A stretch of DNA of 64,000 nt from Paenibacillus dauci (GCF_000971985.1 NZ_LAQQ01000002.1:124001-188000), one strand, 5' to 3'; numbered from the stretch's first letter, positions 1 to 8,807 are shown. A program made the numbers and translations. The notes: generated by a model not told the origin, from the sequence alone.

Positions 1-779
1 ATAAATTCAGCTTCTGGCAGCAGGAATGCACCAGCAAACAAATTTGCTTCCTCTTCGATAGTTTTATGTTCTTTACGGTCCATGTGAGTAAATTCCATAC
101 GATAATGCAACAATAAGTGTCCTAATTCATGAGCGATATCAAAATGTCTCCGTACAGATGAACGCTTTAGATTACCAAGTATAATATAAGGTCGATTATT
201 TTGTGTCCAGAGACTGTACGCATCAATCTTTTCGCCAATAGCTTTTTCAAAAATAAACACACCGCTTTTTTCGATTAGGAATATTAGGTCCTTATTATGA
301 TCTTTGGCCATTCCAAGGCTAGTTCGTGCGAGTTCAGCCACCCGGTAAATTTGGGTTGTTCGGTCATCCTGTGACGCATTGAGATAAGCGATTACTTCAT
401 CTCTTAAATGGATAATCTGAAGTGAGGGAATTCGTACACCGGATGTAATATCATCTATAAAGGCGTCTAAATACTCTACATGCTTGGCTTCTGCCTGCGT
501 TTTATAAATTGTATTCAGAATTTTTGAACGGTAGGCAATATTAGTGATGTTAATATTAGCCGATTTTGTTCCGGTAGCAAGCTTGTCTTGATGATAAAAA
601 TATTTGTTTTTTACATGAAAAATGCGCTTTAATTCATTAATAGTCTGCAATTTTGGGGCAGTATATTCGTTCTCATACTGCCAGACTGCCTGCTCTGTGA
701 CTCCGAGCATTTCAGCGAGTTGCTTTCTTGAATATCCGTGCATGATTCGTAGATTGGTCAGATTAGAACCAATGAACAT
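1..779 (-). CDS. XRE-family HTH / ImmA-IrrE metallopeptidase, C-terminus cut by window edge
   Basis: I translated the minus strand from the ATG at 777-779, which follows an AAGGAGTG ribosome site. The N-terminus is an XRE helix-turn-helix (MFIGSNLTNLRIMHGYSRKQ, then LAEMLGVTEQAVWQYEN). Around residue 200 comes a zinc-peptidase motif, HELGHLLLHYR, followed by EEEANLFAGAFLLP, which is typical of ImmA/IrrE proteins. In that family such fusions cleave or bind a partner repressor, or act as the antitoxin/repressor half of a two-gene module. About 259 codons are visible and the 3' end lies outside. The gene sits 40 bases downstream of an acidic partner gene on the same strand, so the two are probably co-transcribed and the HTH may control both. 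Confidence 0.85.
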   Translation of the reverse strand, partial: MFIGSNLTNLRIMHGYSRKQLAEMLGVTEQAVWQYENEYTAPKLQTINELKRIFHVKNKYFYHQDKLATGTKSANINITNIAYRSKILNTIYKTQAEAKHVEYLDAFIDDITSGVRIPSLQIIHLRDEVIAYLNASQDDRTTQIYRVAELARTSLGMAKDHNKDLIFLIEKSGVFIFEKAIGEKIDAYSLWTQNNRPYIILGNLKRSSVRRHFDIAHELGHLLLHYRMEFTHMDRKEHKTIEEEANLFAGAFLLPEAEF

Positions 780-819
780 GCCGCTTCACTCCTTGTTTGA
801 ATGACCACAATATACATTC

Positions 820-1584
820 TTAATTTTGTTTTTCTTCTTCTATGATGCCGATATCGAATGCAGCAGGGTCCATAATATCTTCATCTGCTTCTGGTGCAAA
901 TATCTCGAGGTCTTCATCATCCAGTTCTGCACCTGAGATTAGAGAAGACAGATCCTCAACCAAATAAGCGATATTATCTTCTGGATTAGGCATATAATGT
1001 GTTATGGCAGAGATTTGGTGTGCATCATCCAGCGTATAAGTAAGAATATGAAATTCATTATAAGAGGCCTTGAAATGCTCCAATTCATCACGTATTTGAT
1101 TTTCCCGTATAAAAGAAAAAGTCAGCTGTTCCAATTGTTCTTCAAATTGCATAGATTGTTGAACAGATTGTTGCAGTGGGAATTCAACGTTTTTATTAAT
1201 TTTTGATAATTCGTGAAGATAGGTTCGATTAGCCTTTTGGGAATCAGTGACTATAGGCAAGCTGGCTTGAGCAAAATGATTGGGATTAAAGTAAGCTGCA
1301 TTTTTAATAAGAAAAAGAATTTTAGACTCATCATGAATGAATTGCAAATAATCCCAAGTGAGTCCAGCTTTCGATTTCTTATATGTAAATCCAAGCTCCT
1401 CGCATTCATCAGCAACTTTACTTTCAATAAAATTACCTTTTGTCCATGCAAAAGCAGAGCTGATTTTCATATGTGCTCTACGATCTTTACGATGTTCGAT
1501 ATAGTCACGATACCCACTGACAATTGCATCTACAATCATTTGGCTATGAGTCTGCTTAAACTTATACTGATCCATTATTTTCAC
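820..1584 (-). CDS. Uncharacterised acidic protein paired with XRE-ImmA gene (DUF5986-like)
   Basis: This is a 254-residue soluble protein with no signal peptide or membrane segment. The N-terminal half is basic and aromatic. The last 45 residues are strongly acidic, with DDEDLE, EADEDIMD and IIEEEKQN. It resembles proteins often found beside XRE-ImmA/IrrE genes (the DUF5986 type), but I assign this from memory and gene context only. It is the first gene of a likely two-gene operon with the XRE-ImmA gene downstream. It could be the toxin or the protease-controlled member of a toxin-antitoxin-like or stress module. No catalytic motif is recognisable, so no function is claimed. Confidence 0.7.
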   Translation of the reverse strand: MKIMDQYKFKQTHSQMIVDAIVSGYRDYIEHRKDRRAHMKISSAFAWTKGNFIESKVADECEELGFTYKKSKAGLTWDYLQFIHDESKILFLIKNAAYFNPNHFAQASLPIVTDSQKANRTYLHELSKINKNVEFPLQQSVQQSMQFEEQLEQLTFSFIRENQIRDELEHFKASYNEFHILTYTLDDAHQISAITHYMPNPEDNIAYLVEDLSSLISGAELDDEDLEIFAPEADEDIMDPAAFDIGIIEEEKQN

Positions 1585-1601
1585 TCCAATCGCAAGTATA
1601 A

Positions 1602-1621
1602 AGGCTATTTTATTTTAGCCT
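1602..1621. promoter_or_regulatory. Inverted repeat upstream of the XRE-ImmA module (candidate operator)
   Basis: AGGCTA and TAGCCT form perfect 6-base arms around an 8-base AT spacer. The repeat ends 18 bases before the start of the 820-1584 gene. Its position suits autorepression by the module's XRE domain. No T-run follows it on the minus strand, which argues against a terminator. Confidence 0.35.
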
Positions 1622-1658
1622 AATTTAATAACGATAGAAATGATTTTTTTTGAAAATT

Positions 1659-2513
1659 TTAAAGTGACTGCTGTCGATCCTGCTCCAGCTTCTGCAGCAA
1701 TCTCTCTTCCGTACCCGATCCGGGGACCGGAACGAAAAAGCACCAGTGCAGTCCTGGATTATTATCAATAACAGCGGTGTAGTGAATCGTGAACTCCATG
1801 ATCTGGTCGTCTTCCAGCTGATACCGCGCAGTAGTTACGCGCTTTTGCTGAATCTCGTACTTGTCCCATAGTGAAGCGAATATATCGCTGTCCTGCAGCA
1901 GTTTATCGAACCGATCCATATAGACGGGGTCCTTCTGATAATCTTCAAAACGTGTACGCATAATGGCTACGCTGTAACGTGCAAATTCTTCCCAGTTCAG
2001 CAGCCGTCTGCGGTAATCTTCATCTAAAAATATCACATGGATCATATGCCGATCCTGCGGCGGAAGACTACCAAAATCGGCGATAAACAGCTCGGCTGCC
2101 CGGTTCCAGGCGATCACATCGGTGCCTTCATCCGTAATAAAGGAAGGATAATACAGCTGATTAACGATATTTTGCAGAAATCCGGTATCCGAGGAAACCT
2201 CTGTTGCAGAGTCAGCATGATGAACAGATTCGCTGCGGGCGAGATCGAGCAGATATTGGTGCTCATCCGCACTCAGCTGCAGCGCGGTACTGATACTGCC
2301 CAGTACTTCGGGAGATGGGCGGGTCTCACGTCCCTGCTCCAGCCAGGTATAGTAGGTCACACTCATATTGGCGAGATAGGCGACTTCTTCCCGCCGTAAT
2401 CCGGGTGTACGGCGGCGCCCCGGCAGCGGTTGAATCCCCGCCTGATCCGGTTGCAGGCGTTCCCTGCGTGATTTGATAAAGTGTCCTAGAGGCGAAGATT
2501 GCTCCTTTTTCAT
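1659..2513 (-). CDS. MmyB-like XRE-family transcriptional regulator
   Basis: The protein has 284 residues. The N-terminal HTH contains SRRERLQPDQAG, then GRRRTPGLRREEVAYLANMS and YYTWLEQGRETRPSPEVL. This arginine-rich GLRREEVA signature is characteristic of MmyB/MLTR-type regulators. Residues from about 110 to 275 form the PAS-like ligand-binding domain (MLTR_LBD), with typical WNRAAELF and YHYT-like segments. These proteins are usually one-component repressors that often bind fatty acid or similar ligands and control a neighbouring oxidoreductase gene. Here no target is adjacent on the same strand. The start is preceded by AAAGGAAG. The function of the family is known, but the target of this member is not. 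Confidence 0.88.
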   Translation of the reverse strand: MKKEQSSPLGHFIKSRRERLQPDQAGIQPLPGRRRTPGLRREEVAYLANMSVTYYTWLEQGRETRPSPEVLGSISTALQLSADEHQYLLDLARSESVHHADSATEVSSDTGFLQNIVNQLYYPSFITDEGTDVIAWNRAAELFIADFGSLPPQDRHMIHVIFLDEDYRRRLLNWEEFARYSVAIMRTRFEDYQKDPVYMDRFDKLLQDSDIFASLWDKYEIQQKRVTTARYQLEDDQIMEFTIHYTAVIDNNPGLHWCFFVPVPGSGTEERLLQKLEQDRQQSL

Positions 2514-2879
2514 CGGTCATCGCTTCCTTTCCGTATAGTGCTGTCTGTAGATATCATTACGCATCCTTGCTGAAAATGCAAAAGGAATATCGCAGCTGCA
2601 GTACCGATATATTCTTGATTGGTTAGATCACCGAAATCATTCAAATATACAGAGATTATAAGACTCTACAATTCAGCTACCTGAATAGCCTTATGAGCCC
2701 ATCTGTTTATTCCCATGGTGGGTTCTTCTTCGTGGTATGATAGCGTTAGTATAAAAAGAGACCGTTCTGACAAGATAAGCAAACCAAGGAAATTAGCGAA
2801 CCGAATATGGAACAAAAAACTCGCCTGGTTTGCCCTTTTATTGACATTCGTGTGTTGTACACAGAGGAGAATTGATATC
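2514..2879. other. Non-coding gap between divergent MmyB and Lrp regulators
   Basis: About 365 bases separate the two divergent regulators. I see an extended -10 (see 2733-2741) and otherwise only AT-rich sequence. No convincing gene or hairpin was found. Confidence 0.5.
2733..2741 (+). promoter_or_regulatory. Extended -10 for lrp-type gene
   Basis: TGGTATGAT matches the extended -10 pattern TGnTATnAT. It lies about 140 bases before the Lrp-family start, which would leave a long leader. No good -35 is visible. Confidence 0.3.
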
Positions 2880-3317
2880 ATGCCATCTTCCATCGACGAA
2901 ATGGATCTGAAGATTATGCAAAAATTACAGCAGCATGGCCGCATTACCGCCGCCCAGCTGAGCAAAGAACTGAATCTGTCGGCACCATCGATCCGTGAGC
3001 GGATTATCCGTTTGGAGGAAGAAGGAGTTATTACCGGCTACAGCGCCATATTTAACTGGGCTAAGCTGGATCGTTCGATGACTACTTTTATTATGGTCAA
3101 AACCGAACGCGATCAGGAGATCATCGATTTCTGCGAGCAGGCTGTAGAGGTGACCGATATGCACCGGATCAGCGGCGAGTTCAACTATATGATTAAGGTG
3201 CAGACGTCTTCCATGCAGGAACTGGCCAGTCTTCAGGAGCGGCTGGTGCAGCTAGGGCCATCCAAATCCCATGTCAGCATGAAGACGCTGATCGAAGATC
3301 GCCATCATCTGTTGTAA
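2880..3317 (+). CDS. Lrp/AsnC family transcriptional regulator
   Basis: The protein has 145 residues. The ATG at 2880 is chosen because GAGGAG sits 12 bases upstream and the family N-terminus begins there (SSIDEMDLKIMQKLQQHGRI); the open frame extends further upstream without homology. Residues 1-60 are the AsnC winged HTH (AAQLSKELNLSAPSIRERII, then RLEEEGVITGYSA). Residues 65-140 are the RAM/AsnC ligand domain. Such regulators bind amino acids and act as octamers or dimers on amino-acid metabolism or transport genes. The gene is monocistronic, and the AHSA1 gene downstream has its own ribosome site. Confidence 0.9.
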   Translation: MPSSIDEMDLKIMQKLQQHGRITAAQLSKELNLSAPSIRERIIRLEEEGVITGYSAIFNWAKLDRSMTTFIMVKTERDQEIIDFCEQAVEVTDMHRISGEFNYMIKVQTSSMQELASLQERLVQLGPSKSHVSMKTLIEDRHHLL

Positions 3318-3450
3318 TAACATGGAAATGACAGAGGAAAGCTGCGAGTCACCGAAGAATACGTAAGGAGAAGAAGTAGCAGCCATAGAATGAATTCGCA
3401 GCCGTATTTGTATCTTCCGTATATCAAATCCAATTTCAGGAGGATGGTCT

Positions 3451-3963
3451 ATGTCGAATCAAATGGTCTCTAGAGTGGAAGGGCAGTCACTTGTACTGGA
3501 ACGGGAGTTTAATGCACCGAAAGAGCTGGTATTTCGCGCTTTTGCGGAAGCCGAGCATCTCAAGCACTGGTGGGGGCCGCGCGGTTGGACGCTAACGGTA
3601 TGCAATATTGATTTTCGTCCAGGCGGTGTCTGGCATTACTGTATGAAGTGTGTAGATGAGAGCCAGGGAGACTTTTACGGATATGAGTCCTGGGGAAAAG
3701 CGGTCTACGGAGAGATTGCCGAACCTGACCAATTTGTCTATACGGATTACTTTTCGGATGCGGAAGGCAAGGAGAGCGAAGAAATGCCTTCCAGCCGGAT
3801 CACGATGCTGTTCGAGGAACACAATGGTTCGACGAAGCTGATCAGCCGGGCCAGCTATGACTCTGCCGAAGCGCTGCGTACGGTGCTCGATATGGGAATG
3901 GAGCAGGGCATTGCCGAGACATGGGATCGGCTGGACGAATATGTGCAGACCCTGCATCAATAG
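3451..3963 (+). CDS. SRPBCC / AHSA1-like domain protein
   Basis: The protein has 170 residues and almost entirely consists of one START-like (SRPBCC) domain. It shows the family landmarks LEREFNAPKELVFRAF, HLKHWWGPRGW, FRPGGVWHY and the C-terminal GMEQGIAETWDRLDEYV. AHSA1-like bacterial proteins are hydrophobic-ligand-binding folds of mostly unknown physiological role, and they often accompany ArsR or AsnC-type regulators. AGGAGG at 3438-3443 fixes the ATG at 3451. The upstream neighbour is the Lrp-type regulator on the same strand, 133 bases away. Confidence 0.88.
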   Translation: MSNQMVSRVEGQSLVLEREFNAPKELVFRAFAEAEHLKHWWGPRGWTLTVCNIDFRPGGVWHYCMKCVDESQGDFYGYESWGKAVYGEIAEPDQFVYTDYFSDAEGKESEEMPSSRITMLFEEHNGSTKLISRASYDSAEALRTVLDMGMEQGIAETWDRLDEYVQTLHQ

Positions 3964-3982
3964 ATCACCTCCCCAAAAAAAG

Positions 3983-4015
3983 AAACAGGCCGCTTCATGG
4001 CGAAGTGGTCTGTTT
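3983..4015. terminator. Bidirectional terminator
   Basis: AAACAGGCCGCTTC pairs with GAAGTGGTCTGTTT (two G-T or mismatched positions) across a 5-base loop. A T-rich tract follows on the minus strand, so it mainly serves the minus-strand gene ending at 4031. It also closes the AHSA1 gene. Confidence 0.75.
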
Positions 4016-4030
4016 GGTGTGTGATCCTAT

Positions 4031-4669
4031 CTATTCGGTTACGAAAACTTCTTTGCGGCTGTAGGCATGGTCTTCCAGCTGCTTGAGCATGAACTCGGCA
4101 AGATTAGCACGGGAAAGCTTGAGCTTGCCCGCTTTGCTTTTATCGATACCGGCGCTGTACGTATACTGACTGGTGCGTGGGCCATTCGTCAGCATCGGTG
4201 GCTGGGCGATCATCCAGTCCAGGCTGCTGCTCTGAAGCAGCTGTTCCTTTTCCCGGTGATCGGCCAGCAGATTGCGCATAAAGACCGGAATAACGAATCG
4301 GTACATCATACCGAGTCTGCCTGCATCCGAACGGGTACCGACGAAGGAAATATGAATAAAACGCTCGGTGCCACTGTCTTCCATAGCGCGGATAATATTT
4401 TGCATGGCGTTATTCAGTACAGGATTACGTCGAAAGGGGCTTTTGGAACCCAGTGCGAACAGGGCAGCATCATAGCGGGTAGCCTGTACAACGCTCAGGA
4501 TATCCGGATAGCTATCGATATTGCCGTGAACGATCTTCAGATTATCGTGGGTCATATGCATCCGGGTTGAATCACGTACGAAGGCAGTTACGGCGTGTCC
4601 CTGTTCCAATGCCTGGGAGACCAGCTCACGTCCAGTCCGGCCAGTAGCGCCGAAAATAATCAAATTCAT
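4031..4669 (-). CDS. NAD(P)-binding Rossmann-fold (NmrA/SDR-like) protein
   Basis: The protein has 212 residues. It starts with the dinucleotide-binding motif MNLIIFGATGRTGRELVSQA (GxxGxxG). It then follows the atypical SDR pattern of the NAD(P)H-binding/NmrA-like family: HGNIDSY, ALFALGSKSPF, FIHISFVGTR and WMIAQPPMLTNG. Related proteins act as oxidoreductases, flavin reductases or redox sensors. The classic YxxxK catalytic pair is not evident, so a sensor or quinone-reductase-like role is as likely as dehydrogenation. A GGAGG site lies 8 bases before the start. The gene stands alone between terminators. Confidence 0.82.
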   Translation of the reverse strand: MNLIIFGATGRTGRELVSQALEQGHAVTAFVRDSTRMHMTHDNLKIVHGNIDSYPDILSVVQATRYDAALFALGSKSPFRRNPVLNNAMQNIIRAMEDSGTERFIHISFVGTRSDAGRLGMMYRFVIPVFMRNLLADHREKEQLLQSSSLDWMIAQPPMLTNGPRTSQYTYSAGIDKSKAGKLKLSRANLAEFMLKQLEDHAYSRKEVFVTE

Positions 4670-4829
4670 ACATGTACCTCCGGTTATATAGTAAGTCCAT
4701 TACGCTGTTGTCGGCGACATCCAGCGGAGAGTAAAATAGTGTGCCAGTATGCCGGCAAAAAAATGGCTTATAACCAGCGTATCATAATCGGGAGGAATTT
4801 ATCATCTTTGGAGCAAATCAGAGCAAATG

Positions 4830-4853
4830 AAAAGCACCTTTGCAGGTGCTTTT
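4830..4853. terminator. Terminator after FAD monooxygenase
   Basis: AAAAGCACCT and AGGTGCTTTT form a perfect stem with a 4-base TTGC loop. It lies about 70 bases beyond the minus-strand monooxygenase stop and carries its own T tract. Confidence 0.85.
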
Positions 4854-4922
4854 TGGATCGAATATCGGTTGAAATGAAGATGATATTACCGATTGCTTCA
4901 TTTACAAATAGCAATCTATCGA

Positions 4923-6050
4923 TTAATAGGCTTCTTCCAGCAGCGCGTCGCACTGCTGAATAATAGTCTGCTGATCGGAATTACCCGACATTTCATTTGC
5001 CAGCAGTTCGGCAGACAGGCGCTGAACTTCGCTCGCTCGTGGATATCTTCGATTGTAATAAGCCGATAGCCCATCTGTCAGGCAATCGCCGCGTGCAATT
5101 TCTTCTGCCAGTACAATAGCGTCCTCCATCGCCATCGCTGCTCCTTGAGCCAGATTCGGTGCACTGGCATGAGCAGCATCTCCGCCGATGACGACGCGCT
5201 GGCTAAACCACTTCTCCTCCAGTACTACTTCACGAATCATATTGAACAGGATGGGACTATCCGGCTGGAAGCAGCTGCGCAGGAAATCCGGCTTCCACTG
5301 GAATGGGTTCAGCATGGCGCGGACGGTCTCGTAGCGCTGCTCTCTGGGGTCCCAGTAATCTTCGGCAACCGGCTTCAGGATAAACAGATAGCCCGTGGTT
5401 GATGTTAACGGGAAGATCCCTACTTTTCTGCTGCCATTCAGCAGCATATAGCTGGTTGTCGTGAGCGTGCCTGCCGGGAATTCAATCGGTACACGCCACG
5501 AACCCATACCGAGGAAGCGGGACTTCACTTCACGCTGCAGCATAATATTGCGTACCCGGGAACGGATACCGTCAAAGCCCACGAGCAGATCGGTATGAAG
5601 AATATGGTCATCCTCAAAGTAAATCGTCACTCCCGTGTCGCTTTCTTCGTAGGTTTTCAGCTTGCGACCCCACTGGACGTTTACGCCAAGAGACAGCGCA
5701 GTAGACAGCAGAATCCGGTTCAGGCTGGAGCGCCAGATCGAGTTGCGTCCGGGAAGGTCCTCATTCAGGAACTTCTGGTTTACTTCCAGTAATACCCGCC
5801 CCTCCCGGCTCAGGATCTGCATGCTGTCCAGCTGGATACCTTCTTGCAGACATTGTTCATAGATGCCCAGATCTTTGAGTACTTTGAATGTGTTCTGCGG
5901 CTGGGTAATTCCGGTTCCGGCAGGTGCATCTTCGGCGCTGGCTTCGCATACCGTTACATGGAGTCCGATTTTTCGCAGGGAAATCGCAGCAGATAATCCT
6001 CCGATTCCGGCTCCGATAACAACTGCATGTTGAATGGGGTTAGACATCAT
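4923..6050 (-). CDS. FAD-dependent monooxygenase (PHBH-type)
   Basis: The protein has 375 residues, the usual length for single-component aromatic hydroxylases. It has the N-terminal FAD motif VVIGAGIGGLSAAISLRKIG and an E at the second strand end. It has the DG motif DLLVGFDGIRSRVR near residue 160 and the GD motif VVIGGDAAHASAPNLAQGAA near residue 290. These motifs define the p-hydroxybenzoate hydroxylase fold, which inserts one oxygen atom using FAD and NAD(P)H. The substrate cannot be told from sequence. Relatives include salicylate hydroxylases, zeaxanthin epoxidases and TetX-type drug-modifying enzymes. A GGAG site precedes the ATG at 6050. Confidence 0.88.
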   Translation of the reverse strand: MMSNPIQHAVVIGAGIGGLSAAISLRKIGLHVTVCEASAEDAPAGTGITQPQNTFKVLKDLGIYEQCLQEGIQLDSMQILSREGRVLLEVNQKFLNEDLPGRNSIWRSSLNRILLSTALSLGVNVQWGRKLKTYEESDTGVTIYFEDDHILHTDLLVGFDGIRSRVRNIMLQREVKSRFLGMGSWRVPIEFPAGTLTTTSYMLLNGSRKVGIFPLTSTTGYLFILKPVAEDYWDPREQRYETVRAMLNPFQWKPDFLRSCFQPDSPILFNMIREVVLEEKWFSQRVVIGGDAAHASAPNLAQGAAMAMEDAIVLAEEIARGDCLTDGLSAYYNRRYPRASEVQRLSAELLANEMSGNSDQQTIIQQCDALLEEAY

Positions 6051-6247
6051 ACAACTCCTTCTTGGTTGGTGAGATCACGTGGTGATTGAGCAGCATCTGC
6101 AAATAGGCATAGAAAGAAGCAATCTAATACAAGCTGCACCTTCTATTTTAAATGTAAAAAATGACAAATATAAGACTTGGATTTTAAGGTAATTTGTGGA
6201 CCACGGTTGGCGAATTTTTCTCGTTAGTATATTTAAAATTAAAAGTG

Positions 6248-6276
6248 TTGACCTTCGTACAAGGATAGACTAGATT
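6248..6276 (+). promoter_or_regulatory. Sigma-A type promoter for small secreted protein
   Basis: TTGACC (6248-6253) and TAGATT (6271-6276) are separated by exactly 17 bases. They lie about 40 bases before the start codon at 6317. Confidence 0.45.
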
Positions 6277-6316
6277 TCTATATGTACTTAAATTTACATA
6301 AAAGGGAGAAATTAGT

Positions 6317-6700
6317 ATGAAAAAAGTAATTGTGGTCTTAACAACAGCCGCGCTTGCCTGGTCGGTTAGCGGAGCTGCAGAGGTATCTGCAGCATCCTTC
6401 CAACCCACAGCAGTGGAAGCATCGGCACTGCAGGATGCCACGGTGACGGTTACATTTACGCCCGATATTCATGCCGGTTCCGGGGGCATGTCTACACAGG
6501 ATCTATCGCAAACTTTCCGGGGACTGGGTGGTAGATTCGGTATGAACGGTTCTAGCTGGCGTATTTTGCAGGGCAGCAATGTGGTGAGGCTGTCAGGCAA
6601 TGATGCGATCATGATTGGCTATGGTACAGCACAGGTACAAGCGTACAAAGCAAATGGCCAACCGCTGGGTGTATATACATTTACTGTAGTACCTGGCTGA
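6317..6700 (+). CDS. Small secreted protein of unknown function
   Basis: The protein has 127 residues. It begins with a clear signal peptide (MKKVIVVLTTAALAWSVSG, cleavage probable near AEVSAAS). The mature part of about 100 residues is rich in Gly, Thr and Val. It ends in VQAYKANGQPLGVYTFTVVPG, which looks like the last strands of an Ig-like or beta-sandwich fold. I do not recognise the family. An AAGGGAG site lies before the ATG. The gene is flanked by its own promoter and a terminator, so it is a single-gene unit. Confidence 0.75.
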   Translation: MKKVIVVLTTAALAWSVSGAAEVSAASFQPTAVEASALQDATVTVTFTPDIHAGSGGMSTQDLSQTFRGLGGRFGMNGSSWRILQGSNVVRLSGNDAIMIGYGTAQVQAYKANGQPLGVYTFTVVPG

Positions 6701-6734
6701 CAGAAATAGCAGGCATCCATAAGCGAACATAAAG

Positions 6735-6769
6735 AAGCAAGGAGGCAGATGAACGCTTCCTTGCTTTTT
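6735..6769. terminator. Bidirectional terminator
   Basis: AAGCAAGGA and TCCTTGCTT form the stem, with T-rich tails in both directions. It separates the secreted protein from the convergent anti-sigma gene that stops at 6774. Confidence 0.8.
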
Positions 6770-6773
6770 GGGT

Positions 6774-7919
6774 TTATTGGCTCAGTGGAATGGTAACCTG
6801 TAGTTCCGGTAAATATTCGACTTTGATATTTCCATTTGCGTCCATTTGGAACTGGCTGGGATCATCTTTCTGCAGCAGCTGTCGATAAGGCTTGATCGTA
6901 ATGGATTTGGGCAGAGTGGTAAAAGGAGCAAAGCGGCTATCCGTAGTCAGTGTACTGCCGTCATGTTCGTAATAACCATTTCCTCCACTTAACCCAGACA
7001 GCTTGTGGCCCTGATCATCCACCACATCATAATGTATCATGATAGTATCCAAATCGATCTTCTGCCCGCCAGACAACTGGATTTTGGTCGTAATATTCGT
7101 AGTGACCGGTGTAAACTCCATTTTGGCTACAGTAAACTGAACATGCTTGTCCTGACGTTGTATATTTGGCGTAACGATCTTCATCGCCTGCGCATTTTTC
7201 TGAATCGGCAGATGAATAGTGAAAGGCTGCTTGGCTCCATCGATTTTCATTTGTACGGTTAATTGAAATTGATCCGGAAAAGCTGTCCCCTGCTGATTAC
7301 GCCGATCTGAGAATTCCATAATGAGCGTATCGGGATCGTAGCCGGGTATCATCATCGGATCGACTGTGTTATCTCCATTGGCGCCAGCATACGTACTAAT
7401 CGGTTCTCCATCAATCTGCAGCTGCACATCCTGAATCGATTGGATCAGGCTCTGCTGCGGTGTCTGTTCATTGCCCAGCTGGCGCTTCAATGCAATTGAC
7501 AACCGTGTGCCATCATACATAAATTCGGGCGCCATCAGATGGATACCATCATGGCTGTCAGCCAGTGAGGTACGGGTGAGCAGTTCCTGTTCGTCTGCCG
7601 TTTTGAGTCCGGCATCTCCGGTCATGGCGAAAATATGACTGGCCCCCGGAATTTCTTTGAGCGCTTTGGCCATGGAGGGTGAGACATAGGCGCTGCTGGC
7701 CAACCCCAAAAACAGTACGGCAGCTACAGATACGGCAATCAGGCCGGTTCGGGCGAGCTTGATCTCTGGTCGTTCATTGTTACGATTGCTGGGTGATTGT
7801 TCACGAATGCGGTTCATAATCTGGTCGGTTAAATCTACATCGCTTTTATGCATGGTTCGAATACTCGCTTCCCATAATTTGAGTTGTTCCTCATTTGGTC
7901 GTTCCGTAGGATCGTGCAT
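6774..7919 (-). CDS. Anti-sigma factor with DUF4179 domain
   Basis: The protein has 381 residues from the ATG at 7917-7919. That start is chosen because AGGAGGAA lies just upstream, although the frame is open further. A cytoplasmic N-terminus of about 60 residues (RPNEEQLKLWEASIRTMHKS) is followed by one membrane segment (TGLIAVSVAAVLFLGLASSA). Then comes the DUF4179 motif YVSPSMAKALKEIPGASHIF and a large extracytoplasmic beta-rich domain. This is the layout of membrane anti-sigma factors that hold an ECF sigma factor at the membrane. The start overlaps the sigma gene by 29 bases, so the two are translationally coupled. Confidence 0.88.
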   Translation of the reverse strand: MHDPTERPNEEQLKLWEASIRTMHKSDVDLTDQIMNRIREQSPSNRNNERPEIKLARTGLIAVSVAAVLFLGLASSAYVSPSMAKALKEIPGASHIFAMTGDAGLKTADEQELLTRTSLADSHDGIHLMAPEFMYDGTRLSIALKRQLGNEQTPQQSLIQSIQDVQLQIDGEPISTYAGANGDNTVDPMMIPGYDPDTLIMEFSDRRNQQGTAFPDQFQLTVQMKIDGAKQPFTIHLPIQKNAQAMKIVTPNIQRQDKHVQFTVAKMEFTPVTTNITTKIQLSGGQKIDLDTIMIHYDVVDDQGHKLSGLSGGNGYYEHDGSTLTTDSRFAPFTTLPKSITIKPYRQLLQKDDPSQFQMDANGNIKVEYLPELQVTIPLSQ

Positions 7920-8472
7920 GCAGTATTCCTCCTTTATGCTTGGTAGAGCTGAGTTTTTTGCGTATCCGTTCGTACTTTTTGCGGAGTGTGGCATTGCGGA
8001 TACCGGTAATGGCTTCCATCTCATCAAAGGTATACTGCTCGATGACTTTCAGGATCAAAATATGCTTTTCTTCCGGCTTCAACTGCTCCAGCAGCTGTTC
8101 GATCCGGTCGGAATGATCCATTTCGCCGGTTATTCGGCTGCTGTAGCTATAGATATAATCCTGTATGATAGAGCGCTGTCGTTTTCTTTTTTTCAGCACA
8201 TTCATGCAGTGATTATAGGCAATCCGGTAGAGCCAGGCCGAATAGGATACACCCGGCCGGAAGCGGCGGATCTCGTAAAATCCCTTTACCAGAACTTCCT
8301 GTACGGCATCCTCAGCCTCTTCGTTATTACTCAGCAGATAATGGCAATAGACATAGATGCGTCTTTGAAATATATGTATAAGTTCACTGTAGGCTTCGGT
8401 GCTGCCCTGCTGCACCTGCTCTACAATCGATTGTACTCGGGCATGTTCGCTTCGATTTGAAGCATCAGGCAT
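7891..8472 (-). CDS. ECF-type RNA polymerase sigma factor
   Basis: The protein has 193 residues. Region 2 (residues 15-90) reads VQQGSTEAYSELIHIFQRRI, DAVQEVLVKGFYEIRRFRPG and SYSAWLYRIAYNHCMNVLKK. Region 4 (about 125-180) reads LLEQLKPEEKHILILKVIEQ, then FDEMEAITGIRNATLRKKYERIRKKL. An AAGGAGG site precedes the ATG. The gene lies directly upstream of, and overlaps, its presumed anti-sigma partner. ECF sigma factors of this kind respond to envelope or antimicrobial stress. I could not identify a convincing autoregulatory ECF promoter upstream. A heptamer repeat array lies 87-170 bases upstream of the start. Confidence 0.92.
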   Translation of the reverse strand: MPDASNRSEHARVQSIVEQVQQGSTEAYSELIHIFQRRIYVYCHYLLSNNEEAEDAVQEVLVKGFYEIRRFRPGVSYSAWLYRIAYNHCMNVLKKRKRQRSIIQDYIYSYSSRITGEMDHSDRIEQLLEQLKPEEKHILILKVIEQYTFDEMEAITGIRNATLRKKYERIRKKLSSTKHKGGILHARSYGTTK

Positions 8473-8558
8473 GTTCGCTCGCCTCCTTTATTCAATGGTA
8501 TAACAATCGGGATGGTTTATTTGTGACATTCACTTCCACATTTATTTGAAAATATTCT

Positions 8559-8642
<84 letters not shown>

Positions 8643-8807
8643 CAGAAATAAAATAGAATACGAATAAAAATAAATCCAGCCAAAACACCATCATGCACGA
8701 GATAACAAATATTGTAAATGAAAAGACAGGAAAAAGCCGGAAGCAGGTTATTCACAATGCTATTGTGCTCTGCAAAAATAAATACAGAGTAACTTTGCAG
8801 AAATACT

